NCBI GenBank assembly: GCA_035511435.1
Contig: DATKFJ010000330.1
Span: 1-16,834, forward strand
Length of the DNA: 16,834 nt
DNA from: JAMXLO01 sp035511435
Lineage (GTDB): Bacteria; Pseudomonadota; Alphaproteobacteria; Acetobacterales; Acetobacteraceae
Reading direction: 5' to 3'
Shown here: piece after piece, positions 1 to 7,272 of the stretch
How the letters are laid out: each line of letters begins with the position of its first letter
Numbering within the stretch: the first letter of the stretch is position 1
The notes under the pieces: generated by a model
The model's input: only the letters and a program-made list of their open reading frames with translations
Database searches by the model: none
What the model was told of the DNA's origin: nothing
Program-made: the position numbers and the translations under genes

Positions 1-211
1 TCGGGGTCCTGTGGCCCACCGTGGCCCTCCACCTTCCTCCGTGTTGAACCCTTTCCTATCTCGCGGACCATCCGACGGCTGAATGTTTCAACCGCTCACC
101 CCGAACCGCACGCACCGCACCCTGATCGATCTCATCCACCGCGGCGTCGTCTCCCACCACGGTCCACGAGACTGAAGCGATCACTCCACCGCCATCCGCA
201 CCTGCACTACG
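1..211. other. Non-coding flank downstream of the aminotransferase gene
   Basis: No convincing gene is visible. Read on the minus strand, bases 1-50 are purine-rich with loosely repeated GG(C)CACGG / CACGGAGG units, a kind of degenerate spacer often seen in GC-rich proteobacteria. A 30-codon plus-strand ORF (83-175) exists but has no ribosome binding site and no recognisable family. No T-rich terminator follows the aminotransferase stop at 212. Confidence 0.4.
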
Positions 212-1519
212 CTACTGCGCCGGCACGCGCGTCTCCGCCATCTCCGCGTCCACCGCCGAGCGGATCGCGCCAAGCGTGTGCTTCACATCGGCCGCATCGT
301 GCGCCAGCGAGACGTAGAACTTGCTCTCGCCCTTCATGATGCCGCTTTCGCGCAACCGGCGATTGAAGCGCCGCTGCATCTCCACGTCGGCTCGCAAAGT
401 CGCGCGATAGTTCTCCACATCACCGGCGGCGTAGACGATGTCGAACAGCGGCGGCACGCCGATCACCTGTGCTGGCAATCCCGCCTTCTGCAACATGCCG
501 GAAATCCCCACCATCAGCTCGCGCCCGGTCGCGAACACCTTCTCATACGCACCGGGCCGCCGCAGGACCTCCAGCGTCGCCAGCCCCGCGGCCGCGGCCA
601 CGGGGTTGCCGGACAGCGTGCCAATCTGCGTCAGAAAGCGATCGTCGCCCACCTTGCCCCGGTCGAACTGCGACATGATGTCCTCGCGCCCGACGATCGC
701 CGCCAGCGGGAACCCACCGCCGATGATTTTCCCCAACGTGCAGAGATCAGGCGTGACGCCGAAGAACTCCTGTGCGCCACCGTACGCGAACCGGAACCCC
801 GTCACCACCTCGTCGAAGATCAGCGGAATGCCATGCTCGGCCGTCGCGTCGCGCAGTGCCTGAAGGAAGCCCGGCTTCGGCGGCAGCAGCCGCTGGAATG
901 GCTCGACGATGACGCCGCCCAGTTCGTCGTGATGCTCGTGGATCAGGCTGACCGCCATCGCCGCGTCGTTGAACGGCGCGATGATCATCTCGTCGCGAAC
1001 GCTGCGCGGGATGCCGGGCGAATCCGGCACCGCCTGCGGAAAATTGCCGGGCCGCTTCGGCGCCAGACTCATCAGGCTGTAGTCGCTCATGCCGTGATAA
1101 CCGCCCTCGAACTTGAGGATCTTGTCGCGGCCGCGGAACGCGCGGGCGACACGCATGGCGTAGGCATCGGCTTCGGTGCCGCTGCTGACGAACCGCACCT
1201 TCTCCGCGCAGGCGACCGCATCGACAATGGCGGCGGCCAAACGGATGCCGTGCTCGTTGTTGGCGAAGAACGTCGTGCCGCGCGGAATTTGCGCCTGCAC
1301 GGCGGCCATCACGTCAGGGTGGCAGTGGCCGATGAACATCGGGCCGGAGCCCAACAGGAAATCGACGTATTCGTTGCCGCTGACGTCCCAGACGCGGGCG
1401 CCGCGGCCTTCGCGAATCACGATGTCGCCGGGCAGGTTGCCGAAGCTGCCGGCGGGCAGCACGCGTCGCGCCAGTTCGATCAGCTCCAGCTCTTCTTCGC
1501 TACGATTGAGTTCGCTCAT
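212..1519 (-). CDS. Class III PLP aminotransferase, glutamate-1-semialdehyde aminomutase-like
   Basis: 435-residue fold-type I PLP enzyme of the class III (omega) aminotransferase family, full length. Visible hallmarks are SSGTEA (112-117, phosphate-binding loop), FEGGYHG (137-143), FDEVVTGFR (235-243, with Asp236 for the PLP ring nitrogen) and TLGKIIGGG (261-269, with Lys264 as Schiff-base lysine). These resemble glutamate-1-semialdehyde 2,1-aminomutase. However, alphaproteobacteria normally make 5-aminolevulinate by the Shemin (ALAS) route, and the gene sits in an apparent catabolic operon, so a transaminase or aminomutase acting on another small amino substrate is more likely than HemL. 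It is the last gene of a minus-strand unit. Its GGAG ribosome site (about 1527-1530) abuts the stop codon of the upstream MFS gene, with only 4 bp between the genes, suggesting translational coupling. Family is secure; substrate is unknown. Confidence 0.85.
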   Translation of the reverse strand: MSELNRSEEELELIELARRVLPAGSFGNLPGDIVIREGRGARVWDVSGNEYVDFLLGSGPMFIGHCHPDVMAAVQAQIPRGTTFFANNEHGIRLAAAIVDAVACAEKVRFVSSGTEADAYAMRVARAFRGRDKILKFEGGYHGMSDYSLMSLAPKRPGNFPQAVPDSPGIPRSVRDEMIIAPFNDAAMAVSLIHEHHDELGGVIVEPFQRLLPPKPGFLQALRDATAEHGIPLIFDEVVTGFRFAYGGAQEFFGVTPDLCTLGKIIGGGFPLAAIVGREDIMSQFDRGKVGDDRFLTQIGTLSGNPVAAAAGLATLEVLRRPGAYEKVFATGRELMVGISGMLQKAGLPAQVIGVPPLFDIVYAAGDVENYRATLRADVEMQRRFNRRLRESGIMKGESKFYVSLAHDAADVKHTLGAIRSAVDAEMAETRVPAQ

Positions 1520-1523
1520 CGTG

Positions 1524-2753
1524 TCACTCCGCTTGCATCAATGCTGCACCATGTGCCCGGCGGCGCGACCGCCAGTCGCCGAGCAGAACCATCAGCACGG
1601 TCAGCATCATGAAGCAGACCGCGCTGTAGAATATCCAGCGCGGCTGGCCATGATCCATGAACCAGCCGCCAAGCATGGGACCAACCGTGCCGCCGACGTT
1701 GAAACCGGTGGTCACGATGCCGAACACCCGACCGGCCATGCCGGGTGGCGCGGCGGCGCGCACCAGCATATCGCGCGATGGCATGATCATGCCAGAAAGG
1801 AAGCCGGCGGCTGCCATCGCGATCAGCAGAAACACGACGCCAAGATCGACGGTGCCGATGACAAAGGTGATCGCGGCCGCGGCGCCGAAACCCACAGCGG
1901 CTACCTCGGCGTGGCGGCGCGTCGCGTCGGCGACCAAGCCGCCGGCGAGGACGCCGAGAGCAGTGGCCATCAGATAGGCGGACAGGGCGGCATTCGCGGC
2001 AGAGAACTGCACGCCATACATCGCGATGAGCGCCACGACAGAGAATGTCGAGATCGCGGCCGACGACAGGCTGAGCAGCGCGAACAGACCGGTCAGGCTG
2101 ACCACGGCTGGCGACAGCAAAGCCCTGAGCGAGGTGTGGCCTGGCTCCGGTCGCAAATCGGCGTTGCGATGAGACGCAGCCTGGTCGAGGCCGCGCGCCA
2201 TCAGCAATGGCACGGCGACGGCCGGCCCCAGCAGCCCTGCGAAGATCAGCGCGGCGCGGAACCCGGCAGTGCTGGCGATCAGCAGCATCACACTCGGCGC
2301 CATCGCCCCGCCAAGGAAGCCGGCGAATGTATGGATTGAGAACGCTCGTCCAACCCGTGCCGGATCGATTACCGAGCCGAGGATCGAGTAGTCCGAAGGG
2401 TGATAGACGGAGTTGGCGATGCCGGCGAGCACGGCGGCGCCGATCAGCCATGAATACACCGGGAACACGCCGATCGACCCGTAGGCGATGCCCGACAGGC
2501 ACAGCCCGGCGATCAGCATGCGGCGGGGGCCGTAGCGGTCTACCGCGTAACCCATCGGCGCCTGCACGACGGCGGACACCACGCTGTAGGTGGTGATTGC
2601 CAAGCCGAGTTCGACGAAGTCCACGCCCATGTGCTGCCGCAGCAGATAGAACAGCGGCGGCAGCACGAGGTAGTGGAAGTGGCTCACCAGATGCGCGCCG
2701 GAGATTAGCCAGAGCGCTCTCGCTTCACTTATCTTGCTGGTCTCGGACGTCAT
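1524..2753 (-). CDS. MFS transporter, fosmidomycin-resistance-like
   Basis: 409-residue, very hydrophobic 12-TM-type major facilitator of the inner membrane. MFS motif A is visible as GYAVDRYGPRRM (68-79) in the loop after TM2. An N-terminal histidine-rich stretch (HLVSHFHYLVLPPLF, 21-35) and HPSDYSIL (118-125) resemble the FSR (fosmidomycin resistance) branch. A charged loop around residues 200-220 separates the two six-helix halves. The start MTSETSK at 2753 is preferred because it leads directly into TM1; a further 103 codons upstream are open but overlap the isomerase gene and look non-coding, while ATG 2786 remains possible. It lies between the isomerase (59 bp upstream) and the aminotransferase (4 bp downstream), so it probably moves the substrate or product of those enzymes across the membrane. 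Direction and substrate cannot be read. Confidence 0.85.
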   Translation of the reverse strand: MTSETSKISEARALWLISGAHLVSHFHYLVLPPLFYLLRQHMGVDFVELGLAITTYSVVSAVVQAPMGYAVDRYGPRRMLIAGLCLSGIAYGSIGVFPVYSWLIGAAVLAGIANSVYHPSDYSILGSVIDPARVGRAFSIHTFAGFLGGAMAPSVMLLIASTAGFRAALIFAGLLGPAVAVPLLMARGLDQAASHRNADLRPEPGHTSLRALLSPAVVSLTGLFALLSLSSAAISTFSVVALIAMYGVQFSAANAALSAYLMATALGVLAGGLVADATRRHAEVAAVGFGAAAAITFVIGTVDLGVVFLLIAMAAAGFLSGMIMPSRDMLVRAAAPPGMAGRVFGIVTTGFNVGGTVGPMLGGWFMDHGQPRWIFYSAVCFMMLTVLMVLLGDWRSRRRAHGAALMQAE

Positions 2754-2812
2754 GCGTTCTCTGTCGGGCGGCGGTCGCCAAAGCATAGTCGATTTGGGCT
2801 CCGCGGGCGAAT

Positions 2813-3421
2813 TCAGTCGCCGCCGGCGAGTTTCCGGCTGACGAAATCCAGCCGATCCTGGCCCCAGAATATCTCGTCGCCAATGACATAGCTGGGTGCG
2901 CCGAACACGCCGCGATCCAGCGCGGCCTGGGTATCGGCAGTGCGCATCTCGGCCCATTTCGGATCGGCGCCGAGTTTCATCACCGCGTCGGCATCCAGGC
3001 CGATCTCGGCGACCAGATCGGCCAGGGTTGCCGGATCGCCGGGATTCTTCTCGTCCTGCCACACCGCGCGCAACACGCGATGGGCCAGCGCGATGGCGGG
3101 CTTGTCGCCTTGCGTTTCGCGGAGTGCGATCACGCAGGACGACGACAGTCCCTCGTGGGAGGGGAAGAATTTCGGCTGGATGTTGATCGGGATGCCGAGT
3201 ACGTCGCGCCAGCGCTTCAGTTCCATCAGGCGGTAGGCTTGGCGTTGCGGCGCGCGCTTTGGCAGCGGCAGGCCGCCGGAGCCGGCGAAAACGGTGCCGA
3301 AGTCCACCGGGTGGATGCGCATCGTGGCGTCATGCTTTGACGCCAGCGCCTCGATCCGTGCGGCGCCGAGATGCGTCCATGGTGAGTTCAGCGAGACGTA
3401 GTAGTCGATGTGCGTGGCCAC
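2813..3421 (-). CDS. 2-hydroxychromene-2-carboxylate isomerase family protein (DsbA-like thioredoxin fold)
   Basis: 202-residue DsbA/kappa-GST-type protein. The N-terminus runs into a thioredoxin-like strand and SLNSPWTHLG (10-19), where HCCA isomerases carry the catalytic Ser (Ser13) instead of the DsbA CXXC cysteines. The C-terminus has the family signature FGAPSYVIGDEIFWGQDRL. Characterised members isomerise 2-hydroxychromene-2-carboxylate with glutathione in naphthalene degradation; many relatives have unknown substrates. I chose GTG 3421 because GGGAGG (3431-3436) lies 9 nt upstream and the protein then begins ATHIDYY as in homologues. An ATG 21 codons upstream (3484) would add an unrelated leader and has no such site. 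It is first in the minus-strand unit with the MFS transporter and aminotransferase, divergent from the metallo-hydrolase gene. Confidence 0.85.
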   Translation of the reverse strand: MATHIDYYVSLNSPWTHLGAARIEALASKHDATMRIHPVDFGTVFAGSGGLPLPKRAPQRQAYRLMELKRWRDVLGIPINIQPKFFPSHEGLSSSCVIALRETQGDKPAIALAHRVLRAVWQDEKNPGDPATLADLVAEIGLDADAVMKLGADPKWAEMRTADTQAALDRGVFGAPSYVIGDEIFWGQDRLDFVSRKLAGGD

Positions 3422-3503
3422 GGCGTGAGTCCTCCCGTCATTGGCGTGGCGATCCTGGGCGACACCGCGGATGGGCACAAGCAAGGGGCGCCGCTAGTCT
3501 GCC

Positions 3504-3580
3504 GTGCGTCGGGTACGCGTGCGTTGGGTGGACGCGCATCGGGTGCGGGTGCAGGTGCGTCGGGTGCGGGTGCGTTGGGT
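3504..3580. repeat. 15-bp-period minisatellite in a divergent promoter region
   Basis: Five near-identical 11-mers of form G[T/C]GC[G/A]T[C/T]GGGT begin at 3504, 3519, 3534, 3555 and 3570, spaced 15, 15, 21 and 15 bp. Copies 1 and 4 (GTGCGTCGGGT) are identical, as are copies 2 and 5 (GTGCGTTGGGT). The array ends one base before the GAGGAGGA ribosome site of the metallo-hydrolase and lies within the 171-bp gap between two divergent start codons. Because the period is a multiple of three, the plus-strand frame stays open through it. Confidence 0.85.
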
Positions 3581-3592
3581 GAGGAGGACGCT

Positions 3593-4444
3593 ATGAAGTG
3601 GCGGGTCGGCGATGTGACAGTGACCAAGATCGTCGAATTGGAGGTGACCGGCGGCAGTCGTTTCATCCTGCCGGACGCCACGCGTGAAGCGATCCTGCCG
3701 ATCGCCTGGCTGCGGCCGCATTTCGCCGATGACGATGGCCGATTGCGCATGAGCATCCATGCGTTCGTGGTGGAAACGCCGACGCGGCGGATAGTGGTGG
3801 ATACGTGCCTGGGGAACGACAAGCAGCACCGGCGTATTCCAACGTGGAACGATCTGCACGGGTCGTTCCTGGAGGACCTGGCGGGTGCAGGGTATCCGCG
3901 CGAATCGATCGATACCGTGCTGTGTACGCATCTGCACGTGGACCACGTCGGCTGGAATACCATGTTGGTGGAGGGGAAGTGGGTGCCGACGTTCCCGCGG
4001 GCTCGGTATCTGATGGGACGTGTTGAGTTCGATCACTGGTCCCGGCCGCATGGCCGGGAGGATATGGTTGCGGTGTTCGGCGATTCGGTGCAGCCCGTGT
4101 TCGACGCGGGGCTGGTCGATCTGGTCGAGATGGATGCGCGGCTCAGCGACGAGATCAGTCTGATACCGACCGTGGGACATACGCCCGGCCATGTCAGTGT
4201 GCGTATCCTGTCGCGCGGTCAGGAGGCACTGATTACCGGCGACTTCATGCACCATCCGTGTCAGATCGCGCATCCTGAATGGGCATCCACGGCGGATTCC
4301 GATGCCGCGCAAGGGCAGCGCACACGCGAACGGATGTTTGCGGAGTTGGCGGGAGCGCCAGTGCTGGTGATCGGGACCCACTTCGCCGGTGCTACGGCCG
4401 GGCGGATTGTGCGGGATGACGGTGCCTATCGGTTGGATGTGTGA
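3593..4444 (+). CDS. Metallo-beta-lactamase-fold hydrolase
   Basis: 283-residue MBL-fold hydrolase with a complete dinuclear metal site: HLHVDH (113-118) gives the HxHxDH motif, GHTPGH (195-200) supplies the next His (196), ITGDF (214-218) the bridging Asp217, and GTHF (261-264) the last His263. Family relatives include AHL-lactonase-like and other lactonase or esterase MBL proteins, so a hydrolytic role on a lactone or ester is reasonable, but the substrate is not decided. No signal peptide is visible, so it is probably cytosolic. ATG 3593 is chosen because GAGGAGGA (3581-3588) sits at proper spacing. The frame is open 61 codons further upstream, but that part is a 15-bp repeat encoding Ala/Gly-rich text and overlaps the divergent isomerase start. 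It appears monocistronic. Confidence 0.87.
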   Translation: MKWRVGDVTVTKIVELEVTGGSRFILPDATREAILPIAWLRPHFADDDGRLRMSIHAFVVETPTRRIVVDTCLGNDKQHRRIPTWNDLHGSFLEDLAGAGYPRESIDTVLCTHLHVDHVGWNTMLVEGKWVPTFPRARYLMGRVEFDHWSRPHGREDMVAVFGDSVQPVFDAGLVDLVEMDARLSDEISLIPTVGHTPGHVSVRILSRGQEALITGDFMHHPCQIAHPEWASTADSDAAQGQRTRERMFAELAGAPVLVIGTHFAGATAGRIVRDDGAYRLDV

Positions 4445-4457
4445 CGCCCGCCAGCAA

Positions 4458-4661
4458 TGTCATTGCGGGGCGAGTGGCGACGAAGCAGCCCCCGACCGGT
4501 TGTGCGCGCAAACCGTGACGGAGAATGCTTCGTCGTTGCGATCCTGACAAGAAAGAGTTGCCACCGGCCGGATCGGAAAACCGCGGAAGTCCTTGGTGTT
4601 TCATCCAGAGCGGTGTTGCATCCAGAGCCGGCCGGCGACCGGTACGGAACTCGCAATGACA
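4458..4661. repeat. Degenerate intergenic palindromic repeat (CATTGCG...CGAAGCA type)
   Basis: The 220-bp gap between convergent genes is bracketed by a perfect 10-bp inverted repeat, TGTCATTGCG (4458-4467) and CGCAATGACA (4652-4661). A second perfect 10-bp pair lies inside, CGACGAAGCA (4478-4487) and TGCTTCGTCG (4526-4535). These strings match the common alphaproteobacterial intergenic element in which CATTGCGAGGAGCG-type ends are followed by GCGACGAAGCAATCC; here it is decayed and interrupted. No gene is seen. It may fold as RNA and serve as a bidirectional transcription end, or be a relic of a small mobile palindrome. Confidence 0.6.
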
Positions 4662-4664
4662 GGA

Positions 4665-5576
4665 CTACCCGATCTTCCCCATCGCGCGCAGGCTTGCTTC
4701 CACCGTGCCCATCAGGCCGGTGTACGGCTTGGCCTTCGACAGATCGCGTATCCGGTCGATCTTCTCCGCCAACATCTCGATCGTCACCGGCTGGTCCGGA
4801 TCGAACTGCACGCCCTCTGACTGAAAATACTGCACCCGCGCATAATTTCCCGCCGTTGCGGCGATGATCTCGCCGTTGGCGTTGCATTCCTCGCTGCATA
4901 GCCAGGCCACCGCGGGCGAGACAAACTCCGGCCGCATGTACTGGACCAACTGCGGCGGCAGCAAGCCTTCGGTCATGCGGGTGTGCGCCGACGGCGAGAT
5001 TGCGTTGCACAGAATATTGTACTTCGCGCCTTCGAAGCGCAGCACGTTGATCAGCCCATTCACCGCCATCTTGGCCGCGCCATAGTTGCTCTGGCCGAAG
5101 TTGCCGACCGTGCCGGAGCCCGACGTGGTCACCACGATCCGCCCGTATTGCTGCTGGCGCATGATCGGCCACGCAGCCTTGGTGCAGTACACCGTACCGA
5201 AGAAATGCACCTGCACGGTGAACTCGAAATCCTCCAGGCTCATGTTGTTGAACGCCTTGTCGCGCAGGATGCCGGCGTTGTTCACCAGGATATCGAGCCG
5301 GCCCCAGGTATTGACGGCTGTGTCTACGATATTCTGCGCGCTGCCGGCATCGGCGACCGAATCGTAATTCGCCACCGCCTGCCCGCCGGCAGCCTTGATT
5401 TCTGCCACCACCTGGTCGGCAGCAGAGTGAGCACCGCCGCGTCCATCGACCGCGCCGCCCGGATCGTTCACCACGACCTTCGCGCCGCGACTCGCCAGCA
5501 GCATGGCGTGCGAGCGGCCGAGGCCGGCGCCGGCACCGGTGACAATGGCGACGCGGTCGTCGAAGCGGATGGTCAT
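4665..5576 (-). CDS. SDR family oxidoreductase, (3R)-hydroxyacyl-CoA dehydrogenase type
   Basis: 303-residue classical short-chain dehydrogenase/reductase. TGAGAGLG (13-20) is the cofactor glycine motif, with an acidic Asp39 after beta-2 (VVVNDPGG) that suggests NAD(H) preference; NNAG is at 99-102, the catalytic Ser is near 152, and YGAAK (165-169) holds the Tyr-Lys pair. The insert DPGGAVDGRGG and the ~50-residue C-terminal extension after the core resemble the hydroxyacyl-CoA dehydrogenase domain of peroxisomal multifunctional enzyme 2 and its stand-alone bacterial relatives, so oxidation of a hydroxyacyl-CoA or similar alcohol is likely. The start at 5576 follows AGGAGGAA (5581-5588) at 4-nt spacing; the 25 codons upstream are leader. 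It is divergent from the LLM oxidoreductase with 73 bp between starts, consistent with shared control. Confidence 0.86.
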   Translation of the reverse strand: MTIRFDDRVAIVTGAGAGLGRSHAMLLASRGAKVVVNDPGGAVDGRGGAHSAADQVVAEIKAAGGQAVANYDSVADAGSAQNIVDTAVNTWGRLDILVNNAGILRDKAFNNMSLEDFEFTVQVHFFGTVYCTKAAWPIMRQQQYGRIVVTTSGSGTVGNFGQSNYGAAKMAVNGLINVLRFEGAKYNILCNAISPSAHTRMTEGLLPPQLVQYMRPEFVSPAVAWLCSEECNANGEIIAATAGNYARVQYFQSEGVQFDPDQPVTIEMLAEKIDRIRDLSKAKPYTGLMGTVEASLRAMGKIG

Positions 5577-5649
5577 GGGGTTCCTCCTGGGATGGCCGGA
5601 TTGTCGTTGCCGGAGTATCCTACTGCCCAGTAACCGCAAGAGGCCACCC

Positions 5650-6804
5650 ATGAGCTATCTGCGCAGCGGCATTTTCCTGGCGCCGTTCCACAATCTGACG
5701 GAGAATCCGACGCTCGCGATCGAGCGCGACATGGAATTGCTGCAACATATCGACCGGCTGAACTACCACGAGGCGTGGATCGGCGAGCACCATTCGGGCG
5801 GCTTCGAAATCATCGGGTCGCCGGAAATGTTCATCGCCGCAGCCGCGGAACGCACACGACATATCCGCTTGGGGACCGGCGTGGCGTCCCTGCCGTACCA
5901 CAATCCGTTCATCCTCGCCGACCGCATGGTGCAGCTTGATCACATGACGCGCGGACGCGCGATGTTCGGCGTGGGGCCTGGCGCGCTGGTGCATGACGCG
6001 TTGAAGATCGGCATCAAGGCGGGCGATCAGCGGCGAATGATGAACGAGTCGCTCGACGTGATCGTGCGGCTGCTGCGCGGCGAGAGCGTAACCGAGAAGA
6101 CCGATTGGTACAATCTGGTCGACGCGCAGTTGCAGCTTCCCTGCTACACGCAGCCGATCATGGAAATGGCGGTGGCGGCATCTCGTTCGCCGGCAGGCGC
6201 GCTGGCTTCGGGGCGGCACGGCATCGGCATGCTGTCAATCGGGGGCACCAGTCCGGAGGCGATGGCGAAGCACACGCTGAACTGGGGACTGTATGAGGAG
6301 CAGGCGCGTGCCAACGGCCACGTGCCGGATCGCGGCAAGTGGCGGCTGGTGACGCTGATGCACATCGCCGAGACACGCGAGAAGGCACGGGAGAATGTGA
6401 AGTTTGGGCTGAACGCATTCCGCGACTACTTTACCGACGTCGCGACATTCCCGATCGTGCCGGGCGACGTGGCGGACCCGTATACGTTCCTGGTAGAAAG
6501 CGGCGCGGCCTGCATCGGCACCCCGGACGATGCGATCGCGTATATCGAGAATCTGCTGGAAGGATCAGGCGGGTTCGGCTCGATCATGGAGCTGGCGCAG
6601 AACTGGGCGGACTGGGACGCGACCAAGCACCACTACGAGCTGATGGCGCGTTATGTGCATCCGCATTTCCAGCGAACGCGCGAACTACGGCACGTCAGTT
6701 ATGCGTATGCGCGGGATCATCATGTCGAGTTCGTCGGTCAGGCGAGTGCGGCGGTGCAGGCGGAGATCGATCGGCTGGCGACGCGGAAGGCTGCCGCGGA
6801 GTAA
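5650..6804 (+). CDS. LLM class flavin-dependent oxidoreductase, limonene-monooxygenase-like
   Basis: 384-residue bacterial luciferase-like (LLM) TIM-barrel flavoprotein. Diagnostic segments are WIGEHHSGG (43-51), IRLGTGVASLPYHNP (72-86), and the stretch DHMTRGRAMFGVGPGA (97-112) typical of this superfamily. The overall pattern, including GVGPGALVHDA, resembles proteins annotated as limonene 1,2-monooxygenase or alkanal monooxygenase-like. Such enzymes oxidise small organics with O2 using reduced FMN supplied by a separate reductase, and no reductase is present in this window. ATG 5650 follows AAGAGG (about 5638-5643). The frame is open 49 codons upstream, but that part overlaps the divergent SDR gene. 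Pairing with the SDR suggests oxidation of an alcohol or hydroxyacyl intermediate, which is inference. A strong terminator lies about 200 bp downstream. Confidence 0.87.
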   Translation: MSYLRSGIFLAPFHNLTENPTLAIERDMELLQHIDRLNYHEAWIGEHHSGGFEIIGSPEMFIAAAAERTRHIRLGTGVASLPYHNPFILADRMVQLDHMTRGRAMFGVGPGALVHDALKIGIKAGDQRRMMNESLDVIVRLLRGESVTEKTDWYNLVDAQLQLPCYTQPIMEMAVAASRSPAGALASGRHGIGMLSIGGTSPEAMAKHTLNWGLYEEQARANGHVPDRGKWRLVTLMHIAETREKARENVKFGLNAFRDYFTDVATFPIVPGDVADPYTFLVESGAACIGTPDDAIAYIENLLEGSGGFGSIMELAQNWADWDATKHHYELMARYVHPHFQRTRELRHVSYAYARDHHVEFVGQASAAVQAEIDRLATRKAAAE

Positions 6805-7000
6805 GTGCTGCGGGGCGAGTTGCGTTCTACGGGCGGTCGCGAATGCAAGATGCTTCACACAACGCGCCGAATACCACTGGTTGCTGTGCGTGATGCTGCG
6901 AGCAACGCGATAGCGCCTGGTCTGCTGGCTCGTTCACTGCATGAGTTGTTGTCATGCCAGCAGCCGTACGGCGTGGCCTTGTGATTCCATCAACTCGACT
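6805..7000 (+). other. Gene-free stretch with stem-loop; possible small RNA or long 3' UTR
   Basis: No protein gene is supported between the LLM stop and 7001. An 8-bp perfect inverted repeat, CTGCTGGC (6922-6929) with GCCAGCAG (6956-6963), could fold just upstream of the intrinsic terminator. Together they look like either a structured 3' UTR of the LLM mRNA or an independent small RNA. No promoter could be assigned. The sequence GTGATTCCA occurs at 6981 and again at 7060, flanking the terminator; each copy includes a GANTC (CcrM-type) site. Confidence 0.35.
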
Positions 7001-7032
7001 GCCTTCGTGTCGAAAGACACGAAGGCTTTTTT
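7001..7032 (+). terminator. Rho-independent terminator, perfect 11-bp stem with GAAA loop
   Basis: GCCTTCGTGTC (7001-7011), loop GAAA (7012-7015), GACACGAAGGC (7016-7026), then six Ts (7027-7032). The stem is perfectly paired and the T-run is only on the plus-strand 3' side, so it acts on plus-strand transcripts: the LLM oxidoreductase mRNA or a small RNA starting after it. Confidence 0.93.
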
Positions 7033-7272
7033 CTGCCGTTGACCAGCCGGTTAGAGTTGGTGTGATTCCACAACGAAAAACCAATATAGCGACGAAAGAC
7101 TTTTGGATAGGAGTAAGCGGAACACCGCCGTCCAGGTGCGGCTGTCGCCGCCCATCCCGTTAAGCCGCCGCAGCGCCGAACAGTTTAGGCACCGACATAT
7201 CCGCGGCGAACTGGTCGCAGGCTACAGGCCGAGCGGCGGTGGCACAAACTACGGGTAATTCGCCGGCGGCGC
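7033..7272. other. Gap between terminator and repeat-protein gene; decayed C-terminal coding possible
   Basis: No intact gene. The minus-strand part 7160-7272 lies just past the stop of the Gly-rich protein. In the same frame the repeat text continues for about seven codons (APPANYP) before another stop. In a shifted frame it reads a plausible protein end with two cysteines (PVVCATAARPVACDQF ... LFGAAAA, stop at 7160). This may be the lost tail of that protein. The remainder, 7033-7159, shows nothing recognisable. Confidence 0.3.

Noticed and set aside
83..175. 30-codon plus-strand ORF (MFQPLTPNRTHRTLIDLIHRG...)
   Set aside because: It has no ribosome binding site, no recognisable family and a chance-level length in GC-rich DNA.
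278..1612. Long plus-strand open frame of 444 codons opposite the aminotransferase
   Set aside because: Antisense shadow of a clear class III aminotransferase; its translation is rich in His, Arg and Gln with no fold pattern.
3504..3580. CRISPR-like array
   Set aside because: The period is only 15 bp with no distinct spacers and no cas genes; it is a minisatellite.
3494..4381. Minus-strand frame opposite the MBL hydrolase
   Set aside because: The plus strand has the complete metal-binding motif set and a strong ribosome site; the minus frame has neither.
6827..7084. 85-codon minus-strand frame across the terminator region
   Set aside because: It runs through a perfect intrinsic terminator, has no family resemblance and mixed composition.
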